Shown here in pieces: positions 43,401 to 50,812 of a stretch of DNA of 64,000 nucleotides. Under the pieces are notes generated by a model that was not told the DNA's origin, did no database searches, and saw only the letters and a list, made by a program, of their open reading frames with translations. Within the stretch, counting starts at the first letter, position 1. Every line of letters begins with the position of its first letter. Source of the DNA: Bacillota bacterium (GTDB lineage Bacteria; Bacillota; Clostridia; Lachnospirales; Lachnospiraceae); NCBI GenBank assembly GCA_023458035.1, contig JAEXAX010000015.1:1-64000 (forward strand). The letters run 5' to 3'. The translations under genes and the position numbers were made by a program.

Positions 43401-43897
43401 AGAGCGTGGTGATCGGCGGTCTGGTGACGACGGTGACGGTCAAGTACACCAGAAACAATCAGAAAATGGCCTTTTTGCAGTTGGAGGATCTGGTCGGTTC
43501 GGTAGAGGTTATCGTTTTCCCGAAGATCATGGAGCAGTATGCCGACCTGTTGGCAGCTGATGAGAAGCTGTTCATCGTCGGTCAGGTATCCCTGGAGGAG
43601 GATCGGGACAGTAAGCTGATCGCCGATAAAATTTATCGCTTTGAGGATATGCCGAAGGAGCTGTGGCTGCGTTTTACCGATGAGGCACACTATCAGAGGC
43701 TGTGGCCGCAAGTGCAGACGCTGCTGCGGCTGGCGCCGGGAAGCCGGCGGGTGATTCTCTATCTGGAGGCGGAAAAAAGCATGAAACGTTTGGGGCGTTT
43801 TGAGCAGGTCGGTCTGACCGCCGAACAGCTGACCGCTTTGCGCGCCGTGCTCGGAGAGGCCAACGTGGTGGTCAAAGAAAAGAGTATTGAAAAATAA
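40442..43897 (+). CDS. dnaE: DNA polymerase III alpha subunit, DnaE type
   Basis: 1151 residues. Domains in order: PHP (about 1-280, starting FTHLHVHTEYSLLDG), polymerase core with the acidic PDIDIDF (about 396-402) and GPGRGSAAGSIVSYCLG, tandem HhH (about 820-900) and a C-terminal OB fold (about 985-1070). It lacks the exonuclease insert of PolC, so it is the DnaE-type polymerase that in Firmicutes extends primers with PolC. The start at ATG 40442 (AGAGAGGTGGG upstream) fits the usual N terminus; the frame is open further upstream inside the CPBP gene. Confidence 0.96.
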   Translation: MGFTHLHVHTEYSLLDGSNKIKEYVARVKELGMTHAAITDHGVMYGVIDFYQAAKAAGIVPIIGCEVYVAAHSMLEKSGAGENRYYHLVLLAENNEGYQNLMKIVSAGFIDGYYYKPRVDKELLRRYHKGLIALSACLAGEVQRYLANQDFAAAKRAALEYRDIFGEHNFFLEVQDHGLAIQKIVNRKQKELSEQTGIPLVATNDVHYTYAEDAAAHDVLLCIQTGKKLADENRMRYEGGQYFVKDENQMLGLFPDMQEAVKRTQEIAERCQVEIIFGETKLPAYDVPTGFTAKSYLRKLCEEGLLRRYGGRAEEHRDKLDYELSMIEKMGYIDYFLIVWDFIHYAGEQGIIVGPGRGSAAGSIVSYCLGITDIDPLKYDLIFERFLNPERVTMPDIDIDFCYERRQEVIDYVVRKYGDDRVVQIVTFGTMAARGVLRDVGRVLDLPYGRVDTIAKMIPAELNITIDKALEKNADLKKLVETDAEVAQLIAMSKRLEGLPRHSSIHAAGVVICQQRAVEYVPLSRGADGAVTTQFTMTRLEELGLLKMDFLGLRTLTVIQNAIRNIADSQGVTINLAQLDYDDASVYESLCSGRNDGVFQLESAGMKSFMKELKPGSMEDVIAGISLYRPGPMDFIPRYIQGKNHPEQIRYETPLLEPILAATYGCIVYQEQVMQIVQSLAGYTLGRSDLVRRAMSKKKEDVMVRERQNFVYGNEAESVPGCIARGVPEAVANHIFDEMMDFAKYAFNKSHAAAYAVVAYQTAYLKHYYPVEFMAALITSVIDHSSKVAEYIYVLKTMGIRLLPPDINHGAAAFTVRDGQILYGLASIRGVGKQVVEEIVQARTQGGPFRSLQDLIERIPQKARNKRIIESLIHAGALDCLPGNRRQKLVVYEQVIAAVTEGQKQTMSGQLNLFDMLDSNEQAKREIHFPPVADLPKGERLAAEKEVLGIYVSGHPLDDVLTLWEKTVTKHSADFVLAEEMTIYDRESVVIGGLVTTVTVKYTRNNQKMAFLQLEDLVGSVEVIVFPKIMEQYADLLAADEKLFIVGQVSLEEDRDSKLIADKIYRFEDMPKELWLRFTDEAHYQRLWPQVQTLLRLAPGSRRVILYLEAEKSMKRLGRFEQVGLTAEQLTALRAVLGEANVVVKEKSIEK

Positions 43898-44005
43898 AAA
43901 CGAATGAATTAGAATATACGTTGGATTTGTTATAAATTTTACAATGTCAACAGTTGATTTTGGTTGTAGATTCATTCAGAGGGATGGATTGAAAAGGAGG
44001 AGTAT

Positions 44006-44989
44006 ATGGGAGAATTAAAAACGATCGGTTTATTGACCAGTGGCGGTGATGCGCCGGGTATGAATGCAGCCATCCGAGCTGTGGTACGTCGTGCAATTGC
44101 CAAGGGCCTGCGGGTAAAGGGTATCCTGAAGGGCTTTAATGGTCTGATTAATGAAGAGATCATTGATATGAATAACCATAGCGTCAGCGATATCGTGCAG
44201 CGAGGCGGTACGATTTTGTACACAGCCCGCTGCCTGGAGTTCATCAAGCCGGAGGTGCAGCAGCTCGGGGCTGACATCTGTCGTAAGCACGGCATCGACG
44301 GTCTGGTGGTGATCGGCGGGGACGGTTCCTTTCAAGGCGCTCAAAAGCTGGCCGGTCTTGGTATTCCGACCGTAGCGGTTCCGGGCACCATTGACCTGGA
44401 TATTTCCTGTACGGATTATACCATCGGTTTTGATACAGCCGTGAATACTGCCATGGAGGCCATCGATAAGGTGCGTGACACCTCAACTTCGCACGAACGT
44501 TGCAGTATCATTGAGGTTATGGGGCGCCACGCCGGTTATATCGCGTTGTGGTGCGGCATTGCCAACGGCGCCGAGGATATCCTGGTGCCGGAGACCTGGG
44601 ACGGAAATGAAGAGAGAATCATCAACCACATCATTGCAGGAAAGAAGAGCGGCAAGAAACATCATATTATTATTAATGCCGAGGGGGTTGGTGATTCCTA
44701 CAATATGGCGGAGCGTATCGAGAAGGCCACCGGTATGGAGACCCGCGCCACTATTCTCGGTCATATGCAGCGCGGCGGCAGTCCGACCTGTAAGGACCGT
44801 GTGTATGCCTCGACCATGGGCGCCATGGCTGTCGATCTGCTGCTGGAGGGTAAGAGCAATCGCGTAGTCGGCTATACCAAGGGTGAATTTACCAGCTTCC
44901 CGATCGAAGAGGCTTTGAGTCAGGAAAAGACCCTGCCGGCTTACTTATTGGATACTACCAGATCCTTTTCCTGGATTCCGGAGGTGTAA
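44006..44989 (+). CDS. pfkA: ATP-dependent 6-phosphofructokinase
   Basis: 327 residues. TSGGDAPGMNAAIR (about 11-24) and GGDGSFQGA (about 103-111; the Gly after Asp marks ATP rather than pyrophosphate use) bind ATP, and PGTIDLD (about 126-132) holds the catalytic Asp; the common PGTIDND has Asn where Leu stands here. MGRHAGYIAL and GHMQRGGSP bind sugar phosphate and effectors. It phosphorylates fructose-6-phosphate in glycolysis. Start behind AAAGGAGGAG. The methyltransferase gene starts one base after its stop. Confidence 0.95.
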   Translation: MGELKTIGLLTSGGDAPGMNAAIRAVVRRAIAKGLRVKGILKGFNGLINEEIIDMNNHSVSDIVQRGGTILYTARCLEFIKPEVQQLGADICRKHGIDGLVVIGGDGSFQGAQKLAGLGIPTVAVPGTIDLDISCTDYTIGFDTAVNTAMEAIDKVRDTSTSHERCSIIEVMGRHAGYIALWCGIANGAEDILVPETWDGNEERIINHIIAGKKSGKKHHIIINAEGVGDSYNMAERIEKATGMETRATILGHMQRGGSPTCKDRVYASTMGAMAVDLLLEGKSNRVVGYTKGEFTSFPIEEALSQEKTLPAYLLDTTRSFSWIPEV

Positions 44990-44990
44990 G

Positions 44991-45794
44991 ATGCGTCCGG
45001 TGATCACCTCGCCGGATAATCCGTTGATCCGTGACCTGCAAAAGCTGCAGACCAAGGCGGCACTGCGTGCCGAGCGAGGTGTATTTGTCGTTGAAGGTCC
45101 GAAACAGGTGGCGGAAGCGGTGGCGGAAGGACTGGTCTTGCGTTTGCTGGTGATCACGTCGGCCCAGCGGATCAAGGCGGCCGCCCTGCTTCGGCTGGCT
45201 GCCGAACGCGGTATCTCGGTGCAGGAGATATCAGAGGCTGCCTTTAAGAAGATTTCAGATACACAGACCCCGCAGGGGGTGCTGGCTGTGATCGAACGGC
45301 CGAAAGCTTCGGAAGATATATTAGCGAAAGGCAACCTGTTTCTTCTATTAGAATGTATTCAGGACCCGGGTAATCTGGGAACCATTATCCGCAGCGCTGA
45401 AGGGGCCGGCGTGGACGCTGTGCTGCTGTCGGAGGGCTGTGCGGATGTATATGCGCCGAAGACGGTGCGCAGTACCATGGGATCACTCTACCGGGTACCG
45501 ATCCTGACCGGAGTGGAACCGAACAAAATGATCCGGTACCTGCAAAAGCGCGGCGTGCAGGTTTGTGCGGCCGCGTTAACGGCTGAGTCATGCAGTTTTA
45601 CAGAACTGTCCTACCGGAAACCGACGGCTTTTGTAATCGGAAATGAGGCCAAAGGATTGTCGGAGGCCACCATAAATGCGGCCGATCAGGCCGTGATTTT
45701 GCCGATGGCAGGTAAGCTGGAATCGTTTAATGCCGGTGTTGCCGCCACCTTACTGGCCTATTTTGCAGGCCTGGAACAGGGAAAAATTAGCTAA
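44991..45794 (+). CDS. TrmH/SpoU-family RNA 2'-O-methyltransferase
   Basis: 267 residues. An N-terminal substrate-binding domain (about 5-100) is followed by a SPOUT knot domain with the three motifs IQDPGNLGTIIRSAEGAG (about 122-139), FVIGNEAKGLS (about 212-222) and LPMAGKLESFNAGVAATLLAY (about 234-254). Such enzymes methylate ribose 2'-OH in rRNA or tRNA using S-adenosylmethionine; the target nucleotide is unknown. The gene is fused to the pfkA transcript (one-base gap). Confidence 0.92.
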   Translation: MRPVITSPDNPLIRDLQKLQTKAALRAERGVFVVEGPKQVAEAVAEGLVLRLLVITSAQRIKAAALLRLAAERGISVQEISEAAFKKISDTQTPQGVLAVIERPKASEDILAKGNLFLLLECIQDPGNLGTIIRSAEGAGVDAVLLSEGCADVYAPKTVRSTMGSLYRVPILTGVEPNKMIRYLQKRGVQVCAAALTAESCSFTELSYRKPTAFVIGNEAKGLSEATINAADQAVILPMAGKLESFNAGVAATLLAYFAGLEQGKIS

Positions 45795-45830
45795 AAAATA
45801 CCGTTATCGCCACGATAACGGTATTTTTTT
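45795..45830 (+). terminator. terminator of pfkA operon
   Basis: AATACCGTTATCG, loop CCA, CGATAACGGTATT, then a T run to 45830. Very stable and A-tailed on the other side. Confidence 0.94.
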
Positions 45831-45872
45831 CACAAAAATGAGGGGTTTCTCTCCACTTTATAAGAAAAATGA

Positions 45873-45902
45873 TTGACAAGATGAAAACCTTCCTGTTAGA
45901 AT
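45873..45902 (+). promoter_or_regulatory. promoter of SleB-like hydrolase gene
   Basis: Perfect -35 TTGACA (45873-45878), an 18-bp spacer, -10 TAGAAT (45897-45902), 82 bases before the start. Confidence 0.75.
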
Positions 45903-45983
45903 ACAAAAATGTAACAGGAGTTAATAATTTTGAAACAAATCGAAATGATTTGTTAACAGAACACTTGAAAGGAAGTGGAGCAG

Positions 45984-46835
45984 ATGAAAGAACAACGTTC
46001 AAGACTGTTTCGGTTTATATGTGCCAGCATGATCTTGACGGTCGCCTTATCTGGGGCCACCGGCATCATAGAACAGGGTGATAATCTGGCCCTGAAAGCT
46101 CTGACCGGCGTATGGAGAGGAGCGGCCATCGCAGAAGCGAGAGAGGCTTCGGCACCGTATGAAAGCGTATTGGCCAAGGGTGTAACCTTTGATGAGGTAC
46201 ATCAGAAGCTGGAAGCACAGCAGCAGGCCTGGCGGACGGAAGTGGCTGCTAAGCTGGCGAAGGCAGAGGCGGATCAGGCAGCCGCTGAGGAAGCCTGGGC
46301 CAAGCGAGAGGCCGAAGAAGCGCGAAGGGCTGAGGAAGCCAGATTGGCCGAGGAAGCCAGAAAGGCTGAGGAAGCCAGACTGGCCGAAGAAGCGCGAAAG
46401 GCCGAGGAAGCCAGACTGGCTGAAGAGGCTCGTCGGGCAGAAGCGGCAGCGGCCGAAAAGCGCAAGACTCAGACAAGCAGTCAGCCGATGACCGGTGTCT
46501 CAACAGATGAGTTAACCTTATTGGCAGCCCTGATTCAATGTGAGGCCGGCGGTGAAAGCTATGAAGGCAAGGTGGCTGTCGGAGCGGTTGTCATGAATCG
46601 TGTACGCAGCGGATCATTCGCGAACAGTATTACCGGAGTGATTTACGCGCCGGGACAGTTCGGTCCTGTGATCACCGGTATCATTAATAACGTACTGGCA
46701 GCCGGCCCGAGAGCGGATTGTATCCAGGCTGCGCAGGATGCCTTAAACGGCTCCAACCCGATCGGCAGCTGTCTGTATTTCAATGGCGGCTATGGTCTGG
46801 GAACCATTCAGATCGGCGCCCAAAGTTTTTGGTAA
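45984..46835 (+). CDS. SleB-like cell wall hydrolase with Ala/Glu/Arg-rich helix
   Basis: 283 residues. N-terminal signal or anchor segment (about 8-30), a long charged helix (about 70-155) built of EARxAE hexads, then a C-terminal hydrolase_2/SleB-type domain (about 168-283) beginning LTLLAALIQCEAGGESYEGKVAVGAVVMNRV, where the Glu in QCEAGGE is the expected catalytic acid. SleB-type enzymes are lytic transglycosylases acting on peptidoglycan (cortex in spores), but non-sporulation homologues exist. The helix may span the wall or act as a rigid spacer. Start at ATG 45984 behind AAAGGAAG; GTG 45975 in frame is possible. Single-gene unit with its own promoter and terminator. Confidence 0.88.
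   Translation: MKEQRSRLFRFICASMILTVALSGATGIIEQGDNLALKALTGVWRGAAIAEAREASAPYESVLAKGVTFDEVHQKLEAQQQAWRTEVAAKLAKAEADQAAAEEAWAKREAEEARRAEEARLAEEARKAEEARLAEEARKAEEARLAEEARRAEAAAAEKRKTQTSSQPMTGVSTDELTLLAALIQCEAGGESYEGKVAVGAVVMNRVRSGSFANSITGVIYAPGQFGPVITGIINNVLAAGPRADCIQAAQDALNGSNPIGSCLYFNGGYGLGTIQIGAQSFW
46317..46442 (+). repeat. seven tandem 18-bp repeats encoding EARxAE
   Basis: Seven contiguous in-frame 18-base units, each encoding Glu-Ala-Arg-x-Ala-Glu (x = Arg, Leu, Lys, Leu, Lys, Leu, Arg). Copies differ at synonymous positions, so the array is old enough to have drifted but can still vary in copy number. Confidence 0.92.
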
Positions 46836-46860
46836 ATCAATTCGGAAGCATGATGATAAT

Positions 46861-46895
46861 AAGCCGCAGGCAACCGCCTGCGGCTTGCTTTCTTG
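46861..46895 (+). terminator. terminator of SleB-like hydrolase gene
   Basis: 11-bp perfect stem AAGCCGCAGGC with GCCTGCGGCTT, loop AACC, then GCTTTCTT. It overlaps the -35 of the next promoter. Confidence 0.82.
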
Positions 46896-46913
46896 GGGAA
46901 AACACAGTATAAT
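46885..46913 (+). promoter_or_regulatory. promoter of NfeD/SPFH operon
   Basis: -35 TTGCTT (46885-46890), a 17-bp spacer, perfect -10 TATAAT (46908-46913), 55 bases before the start. The -35 lies in the tail of the preceding terminator. Confidence 0.65.
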
Positions 46914-46967
46914 ATGAATCGTATCATTGTATCATATCAGGCGGCAGATATGATGAGGGGAGGAAAT

Positions 46968-47408
46968 ATGGAAACGATGTTAACACATATGTGGATGCTG
47001 TGGCTGATCGTGATGATCGTTTTCTTGGTGCTGGAGGCAATGGAACCGGGCTTGACGACCATATGGTTTGCACTCGGCGCTTTGGCGGCCATGCTGGCGG
47101 CTATCTTCATCCCGAATCCGGTGACGGAGCTGGCTGTTTTTGTGACCGTATCGCTGGTTGCATTGCTTTTGACCAGACCGTTGGCCAAAAGGTTGGCCGA
47201 AAAGCGAGCGGAACCGACCAATGCCGATCGACTGATCGGAAAGGTTTATTGTGTGACACAGACGGTCAATGAGAATGACGGTCTGCTCGAGATCGGAGAT
47301 GTGTCCTGGCGGGTGCGGTGCCGAGCGGCAGACGGGCCGCTGGAAGCCGGTAAGCAGGTTATCATTGAACGTATCGAGGGAAACTTGTTATGGGTAAGGA
47401 GGAAATAA
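46968..47408 (+). CDS. NfeD-like membrane protein
   Basis: 146 residues: two or three membrane segments (about 10-28, 32-50 and 55-72), then a soluble OB-fold (about 85-146; LIGKVYCVTQTVNENDGLLEIGDVSWRVR). This is the short NfeD type that partners with stomatin/SPFH proteins; the SPFH gene starts two bases downstream. I use ATG 46968 behind GGGGAGG; upstream in-frame ATGs have no ribosome binding site and one is upstream of the promoter. Confidence 0.9.
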   Translation: METMLTHMWMLWLIVMIVFLVLEAMEPGLTTIWFALGALAAMLAAIFIPNPVTELAVFVTVSLVALLLTRPLAKRLAEKRAEPTNADRLIGKVYCVTQTVNENDGLLEIGDVSWRVRCRAADGPLEAGKQVIIERIEGNLLWVRRK

Positions 47409-47409
47409 T

Positions 47410-48378
47410 ATGAATGAGCGTAATGCAGACCTGATGATTAGATCCGGGCTTGGCTATTTACTGGTCATCCTGTTGATTATTGTTTTGTTTTCCATCGTGG
47501 TATCCTGCATCAAGATTGTGCCACAGGCAAAGGAATATGTTATCGAGCGTCTGGGTGTATACCACAGCTCGTGGAAGGGCGGTCTGCATATCAAGATGCC
47601 GTTTATCGACCGTGTAGCCCGTCGCATCTCTTTAAAAGAGCAGGTAGCGGACTTTGATCCGCAGGCGGTGATTACCATGGATAATGTTACCATGCGTATT
47701 GACACCATCGTGTTTTATCAGATTACGGATTCCAAGCTGTATACCTACGGTGTGGAAAATCCGCTGATGGCCATTGAAAATCTGACTGCCACCACCTTAA
47801 GAAATATCATCGGTGAGTTGGAACTGGATCAGACCCTGACATCCAGAGAGATCATCAATGATAAGATGAGAACAGCCCTGGATGTTGCCACAGATCCCTG
47901 GGGTATCAAGGTAAACCGGGTTGAATTAAAGAATATTATTCCGCCGAAAGAAATACAGGATGCTATGGAGAAGCAGATGAAGGCCGAGCGTGAGCGCCGT
48001 GAAGCCATCCTGCGGGCCGAGGGTGAAAAGAAATCCTCCATTTTGGTAGCTGAAGGCCGGAAAGAATCTGCTATTCTGACGGCTGAGGCCGAAAAGCAGG
48101 CGGCTATTTTGCAGGCCGAGGCTAAAAAGGAAGCGATGGTTCGTGAAGCCGAGGGCCGTGCCGAGGCGATCCTGCGTGTGCAGCAGGCTCAGGCAGACGG
48201 TCTGCGCTTTATCAAGGAGGTCGGCCTGACCGAGGAAGTGCTGCGTCTGCGCAGCATGGAGGCCTTTGAGAAGGCCGCCAACGGACAGGCTACAAAGATC
48301 ATCGTGCCATCAGAGCTGGCCGGAATCGCCGGGTTGGCAAAATCGGTAGTTGAAGTGGCAAAGGGAAACGGTAAATAA
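47410..48378 (+). CDS. SPFH/Band 7 (stomatin-like) protein
   Basis: 322 residues: an N-terminal membrane segment (about 16-37), an SPFH domain (about 38-200; AKEYVIERLGVYHSSWKGGLHIKMPFIDRV), then a long Ala/Glu/Lys/Arg coiled coil (about 195-275) and a hydrophobic C terminus. These proteins form large ring-shaped membrane assemblies thought to organise lipid domains and proteases, with NfeD as partner. Start behind AAGGAGG. Confidence 0.93.
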   Translation: MNERNADLMIRSGLGYLLVILLIIVLFSIVVSCIKIVPQAKEYVIERLGVYHSSWKGGLHIKMPFIDRVARRISLKEQVADFDPQAVITMDNVTMRIDTIVFYQITDSKLYTYGVENPLMAIENLTATTLRNIIGELELDQTLTSREIINDKMRTALDVATDPWGIKVNRVELKNIIPPKEIQDAMEKQMKAERERREAILRAEGEKKSSILVAEGRKESAILTAEAEKQAAILQAEAKKEAMVREAEGRAEAILRVQQAQADGLRFIKEVGLTEEVLRLRSMEAFEKAANGQATKIIVPSELAGIAGLAKSVVEVAKGNGK

Positions 48379-48400
48379 CGGTGATAGCTTCACCGACCAA

Positions 48401-48435
48401 GAAAGAGTGTCGTCAAAATATCGCGGCACTCTTTC
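48401..48435 (+). terminator. possible terminator after SPFH gene
   Basis: GAAAGAGTG (48401-48409) pairs perfectly with CACTCTTTC (48427-48435) over a 17-base loop. The tail has few T, so termination may be weak. Confidence 0.5.
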
Positions 48436-48480
48436 GCTGTTCACAAATATCATTGCATTACCATAGAGAAGGAGAACCGT

Positions 48481-48834
48481 ATGCAGGCTCATGCAAATAC
48501 CCTATGCGTAGCCAACGGCTATGAAAAGAAATATTATTTAAGCGAGGATTTCTCGCTGCTGCCGGAACCGATCCGGCAGGAATTAAAGATCATGTGCGTT
48601 TTATTTACCGAAAAGGTAGGCGGTATCCTGACGCTCTATTTTAATGACGAGGGAGAACTGATGCTGGAAACGGCCTCTGCCGATCATGATTTCTTTTATG
48701 ATGATATCGGTGCGGCCTTGGATATCAAGCGGATGCAGCAGGAAAAGGCCGAACTGATGGAATCGCTGGAAATGTTTTACCGGGTATTTTTCCTGGAAGA
48801 AGGATGGGAGGATGACGATGCTGCTGGTCATTGA
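48481..48834 (+). CDS. hypothetical acidic protein, possibly DUF6145
   Basis: 117-residue soluble acidic protein with LCVANGYEKKYYL at the start and LTLYFNDEGELMLETASADHDFFYDDIGAALDIKRMQ in the middle. It resembles, from memory, the Lachnospiraceae DUF6145 family of unknown function. No catalytic motif is seen. The start follows AGAAGGAG. Its last 17 bases overlap the start of coaX, so the two are translationally linked; such tight overlap argues for a real gene. Confidence 0.75.
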   Translation: MQAHANTLCVANGYEKKYYLSEDFSLLPEPIRQELKIMCVLFTEKVGGILTLYFNDEGELMLETASADHDFFYDDIGAALDIKRMQQEKAELMESLEMFYRVFFLEEGWEDDDAAGH

Positions 48835-49615
48835 TATCGGAAACACTAATCTGACATTCGGCATCTATCAGGAGACCAAGCTGCTGGATGTTTTTCGCCT
48901 GACGACGAATAAGCATGCTACCAGCGATGAATATGGCAGCAAGATCTGCGATCTGCTGGAGCGCAAGGGGATCGTGCTGGCCGAGATCACCGGTGTAGCC
49001 GTTTCATCGGTGGTGCCGGATCTGATGTATTCTTTTACGCGCGGCATCAAGCGTTATCTGGGCGTGACGCCCTTTGTGGTGGAGCCGGGGATCAAGACCG
49101 GGATTCGCATCAGTACCGAAAACCCGAAGGCAGTCGGAGCCGACCGTATCGTTGACGCGGTAGCGGCATTTGAACTGTATGGCGGACCTGTATTGGTGGT
49201 GGATTTCGGGACAGCTACAACCTTTGATGTGATCACCGCCGACGGCGAGCTGAAGTACGGGGTGATCGTTCCGGGTATCCGGATCACCGCCGATGCTCTG
49301 CAGGAAAAGGCGGCCAAACTACCGCGAATCGAGATTAAACGGCCGCAGAGCATCCTCGGCATCGACACCATCAGCGCCATGCAGTCGGGAATTTATTTCG
49401 GTTATATCGGACTGACGGAATATATGATCACCAATATGAAGGCTGAACTCGGCCGGCCGGATCTGCAGGTGGTGGCGACCGGCGGCCTGGGACGAATGAT
49501 CGCCGAAGCCACCGACACCATTGATATCTATAACCCGGAACTGACCCTGGAGGGGCTGCGGATCTTATATGAAAAGCAGGAAAAGCGCGGCGGCTATGGA
49601 GGTGCGGATGTGTGA
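48818..49615 (+). CDS. coaX: type III pantothenate kinase
   Basis: 265 residues of the ASKHA fold: phosphate-1 motif DIGNTNLTFG (about 5-14), a central GADRIVDAVAAFELYG, LVVDFGTATTFDV (about 126-138) and a late ATGGLGRMI. It phosphorylates pantothenate, the first step to coenzyme A. I place the start at ATG 48818, six bases after GGAGG; ATG 48812 directly abuts that site. It overlaps both neighbours (17 bases with the small acidic protein gene, 8 with dusB). Confidence 0.94.
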   Translation: MLLVIDIGNTNLTFGIYQETKLLDVFRLTTNKHATSDEYGSKICDLLERKGIVLAEITGVAVSSVVPDLMYSFTRGIKRYLGVTPFVVEPGIKTGIRISTENPKAVGADRIVDAVAAFELYGGPVLVVDFGTATTFDVITADGELKYGVIVPGIRITADALQEKAAKLPRIEIKRPQSILGIDTISAMQSGIYFGYIGLTEYMITNMKAELGRPDLQVVATGGLGRMIAEATDTIDIYNPELTLEGLRILYEKQEKRGGYGGADV

Positions 49616-50618
49616 GCTGATAATGGGACAGCCGACCGGGCGCACAAAAGGACCGCGCTACCATAAAGCCTGGCAGATCGGATCGGTGCGGATCGATAAT
49701 CCCTTTGTGCTGGCGCCGATGGCCGGTGTGGGAGATTTGCCTTATCGTCTGATCTGTCACAATTTCGGCGCCGGCCTGGTGATCTCGGAGATGGTTTCGG
49801 CCAAGGGCATGTACTATGGCAATAAAAATACCGGAACGTTATTGCAGATTGCAGAAGAGGAGCGGCCGATGGCTTTGCAGATCTTCGGCAGCGATCCGCG
49901 GATCATGGCCGACATGGCCAGGCGAATCGAAGAGCTGTCCTGTGATATCATTGATATCAATATGGGCTGTCCGGTACCGAAAATCACAGGAAACGGAGAA
50001 GGTTCAGCCCTGTTAAAGAGGTTGGATCTGATCGGTGATATCGTACAGGCGGTGTCCTCGGCTATCAGAAAGCCGCTGACGGTGAAGATCCGTAAGGGCT
50101 TTGAAGCGGACGAGGATGTGGCGGTCGAGGCTGCCCGTATTATAGAAGCGGCCGGTGCGGCGGCAGTGGCGGTGCACGGCCGGACCAGAGCCATGTACTA
50201 CAGCGGCCAGGCGGACTGGGACTGCATCAGTCGGGTCAAGCGGGCGCTGACCGTTCCGGTAATCGGCAACGGAGATGTCAAAACACCGGCCGATGCCAAG
50301 CGGATGTTGGAGCAGACCGGCGCAGATGCAGTCATGATCGGCCGGGCTGCTCAAGGCAATCCGTTTTTGTTTAGGCAGCTGCATCATTATTTTGTGACCG
50401 GAGAGGAAGAAGGCAGGCCCGAATGGGCGGAGGTGCTGTCTATGATTTGGCAGCACAGCCTGGCTTTGACCGCGCAAAAGGGAGAGGCGGTAGCCATGCA
50501 GGAGATGCGCAAGCATGTAGCCTGGTACACTGCCGGCTACCACGGAAGTGCTGCCCTGCGGCGATCCGTTTGTACGGTGGAAACACTGGAAGAATTAAAG
50601 CAATTGCTAACTCAATGA
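49608..50618 (+). CDS. dusB: tRNA-dihydrouridine synthase, DusB-like
   Basis: 336-residue FMN enzyme that reduces uridine in tRNA. Characteristic stretches: LAPMAGVGDLPYRLICHNFGAGLVISEM, DINMGCPVPKITGNGEGSALL with the catalytic Cys, VKIRKGF, VHGRTRAMYYSGQADW and GNGDVKTPADAKRMLEQTGADAVMIGRAAQGNP. Start at ATG 49608 behind ATGGAGG, overlapping the coaX stop. Subfamily B is judged by pattern only. No clear terminator follows; 50619-50693 is featureless apart from A/T-rich sequence leading to the nan promoter. Confidence 0.92.
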   Translation: MCELIMGQPTGRTKGPRYHKAWQIGSVRIDNPFVLAPMAGVGDLPYRLICHNFGAGLVISEMVSAKGMYYGNKNTGTLLQIAEEERPMALQIFGSDPRIMADMARRIEELSCDIIDINMGCPVPKITGNGEGSALLKRLDLIGDIVQAVSSAIRKPLTVKIRKGFEADEDVAVEAARIIEAAGAAAVAVHGRTRAMYYSGQADWDCISRVKRALTVPVIGNGDVKTPADAKRMLEQTGADAVMIGRAAQGNPFLFRQLHHYFVTGEEEGRPEWAEVLSMIWQHSLALTAQKGEAVAMQEMRKHVAWYTAGYHGSAALRRSVCTVETLEELKQLLTQ

Positions 50619-50693
50619 AACCTAAAGGAAAAGTCTGAAATACTGCACAAAACGGAACAGATAAACTTGGAGTGTTCTTACAAAGTTAACCTG

Positions 50694-50707
50694 GAAAATC
50701 TTTTTTC
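50694..50707. promoter_or_regulatory. RpiR-type operator candidate, distal
   Basis: Dyad GAAAATCTTTTTTC, 14 bp upstream of the nan promoter -35. It is a near copy, in inverse orientation, of the site at 50723-50735. Confidence 0.5.
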
Positions 50708-50720
50708 TAAAATGGAAATG

Positions 50721-50749
50721 TTGAAAAAAATTTTCCGATGTGCTATATT
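50721..50749 (+). promoter_or_regulatory. promoter of the sialic acid operon
   Basis: -35 TTGAAA (50721-50726), a 17-bp spacer, -10 TATATT (50744-50749). The transcript would begin near 50756, just before a small GGGCG/CGCCC hairpin in the leader. Confidence 0.8.
50723..50735. promoter_or_regulatory. RpiR-type operator candidate, proximal
   Basis: Dyad GAAAA-AAA-TTTTC covering the -35 and spacer of the nan promoter. Binding here would block RNA polymerase, as expected for a NanR-like RpiR repressor released by a sialic acid intermediate. Confidence 0.55.
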
Positions 50750-50812
50750 CGGACTTGTAAGGGGCGCCTGATCGCCCGCGTCAATGTTTATCATTCTAAG
50801 GAGGTAACTAAT

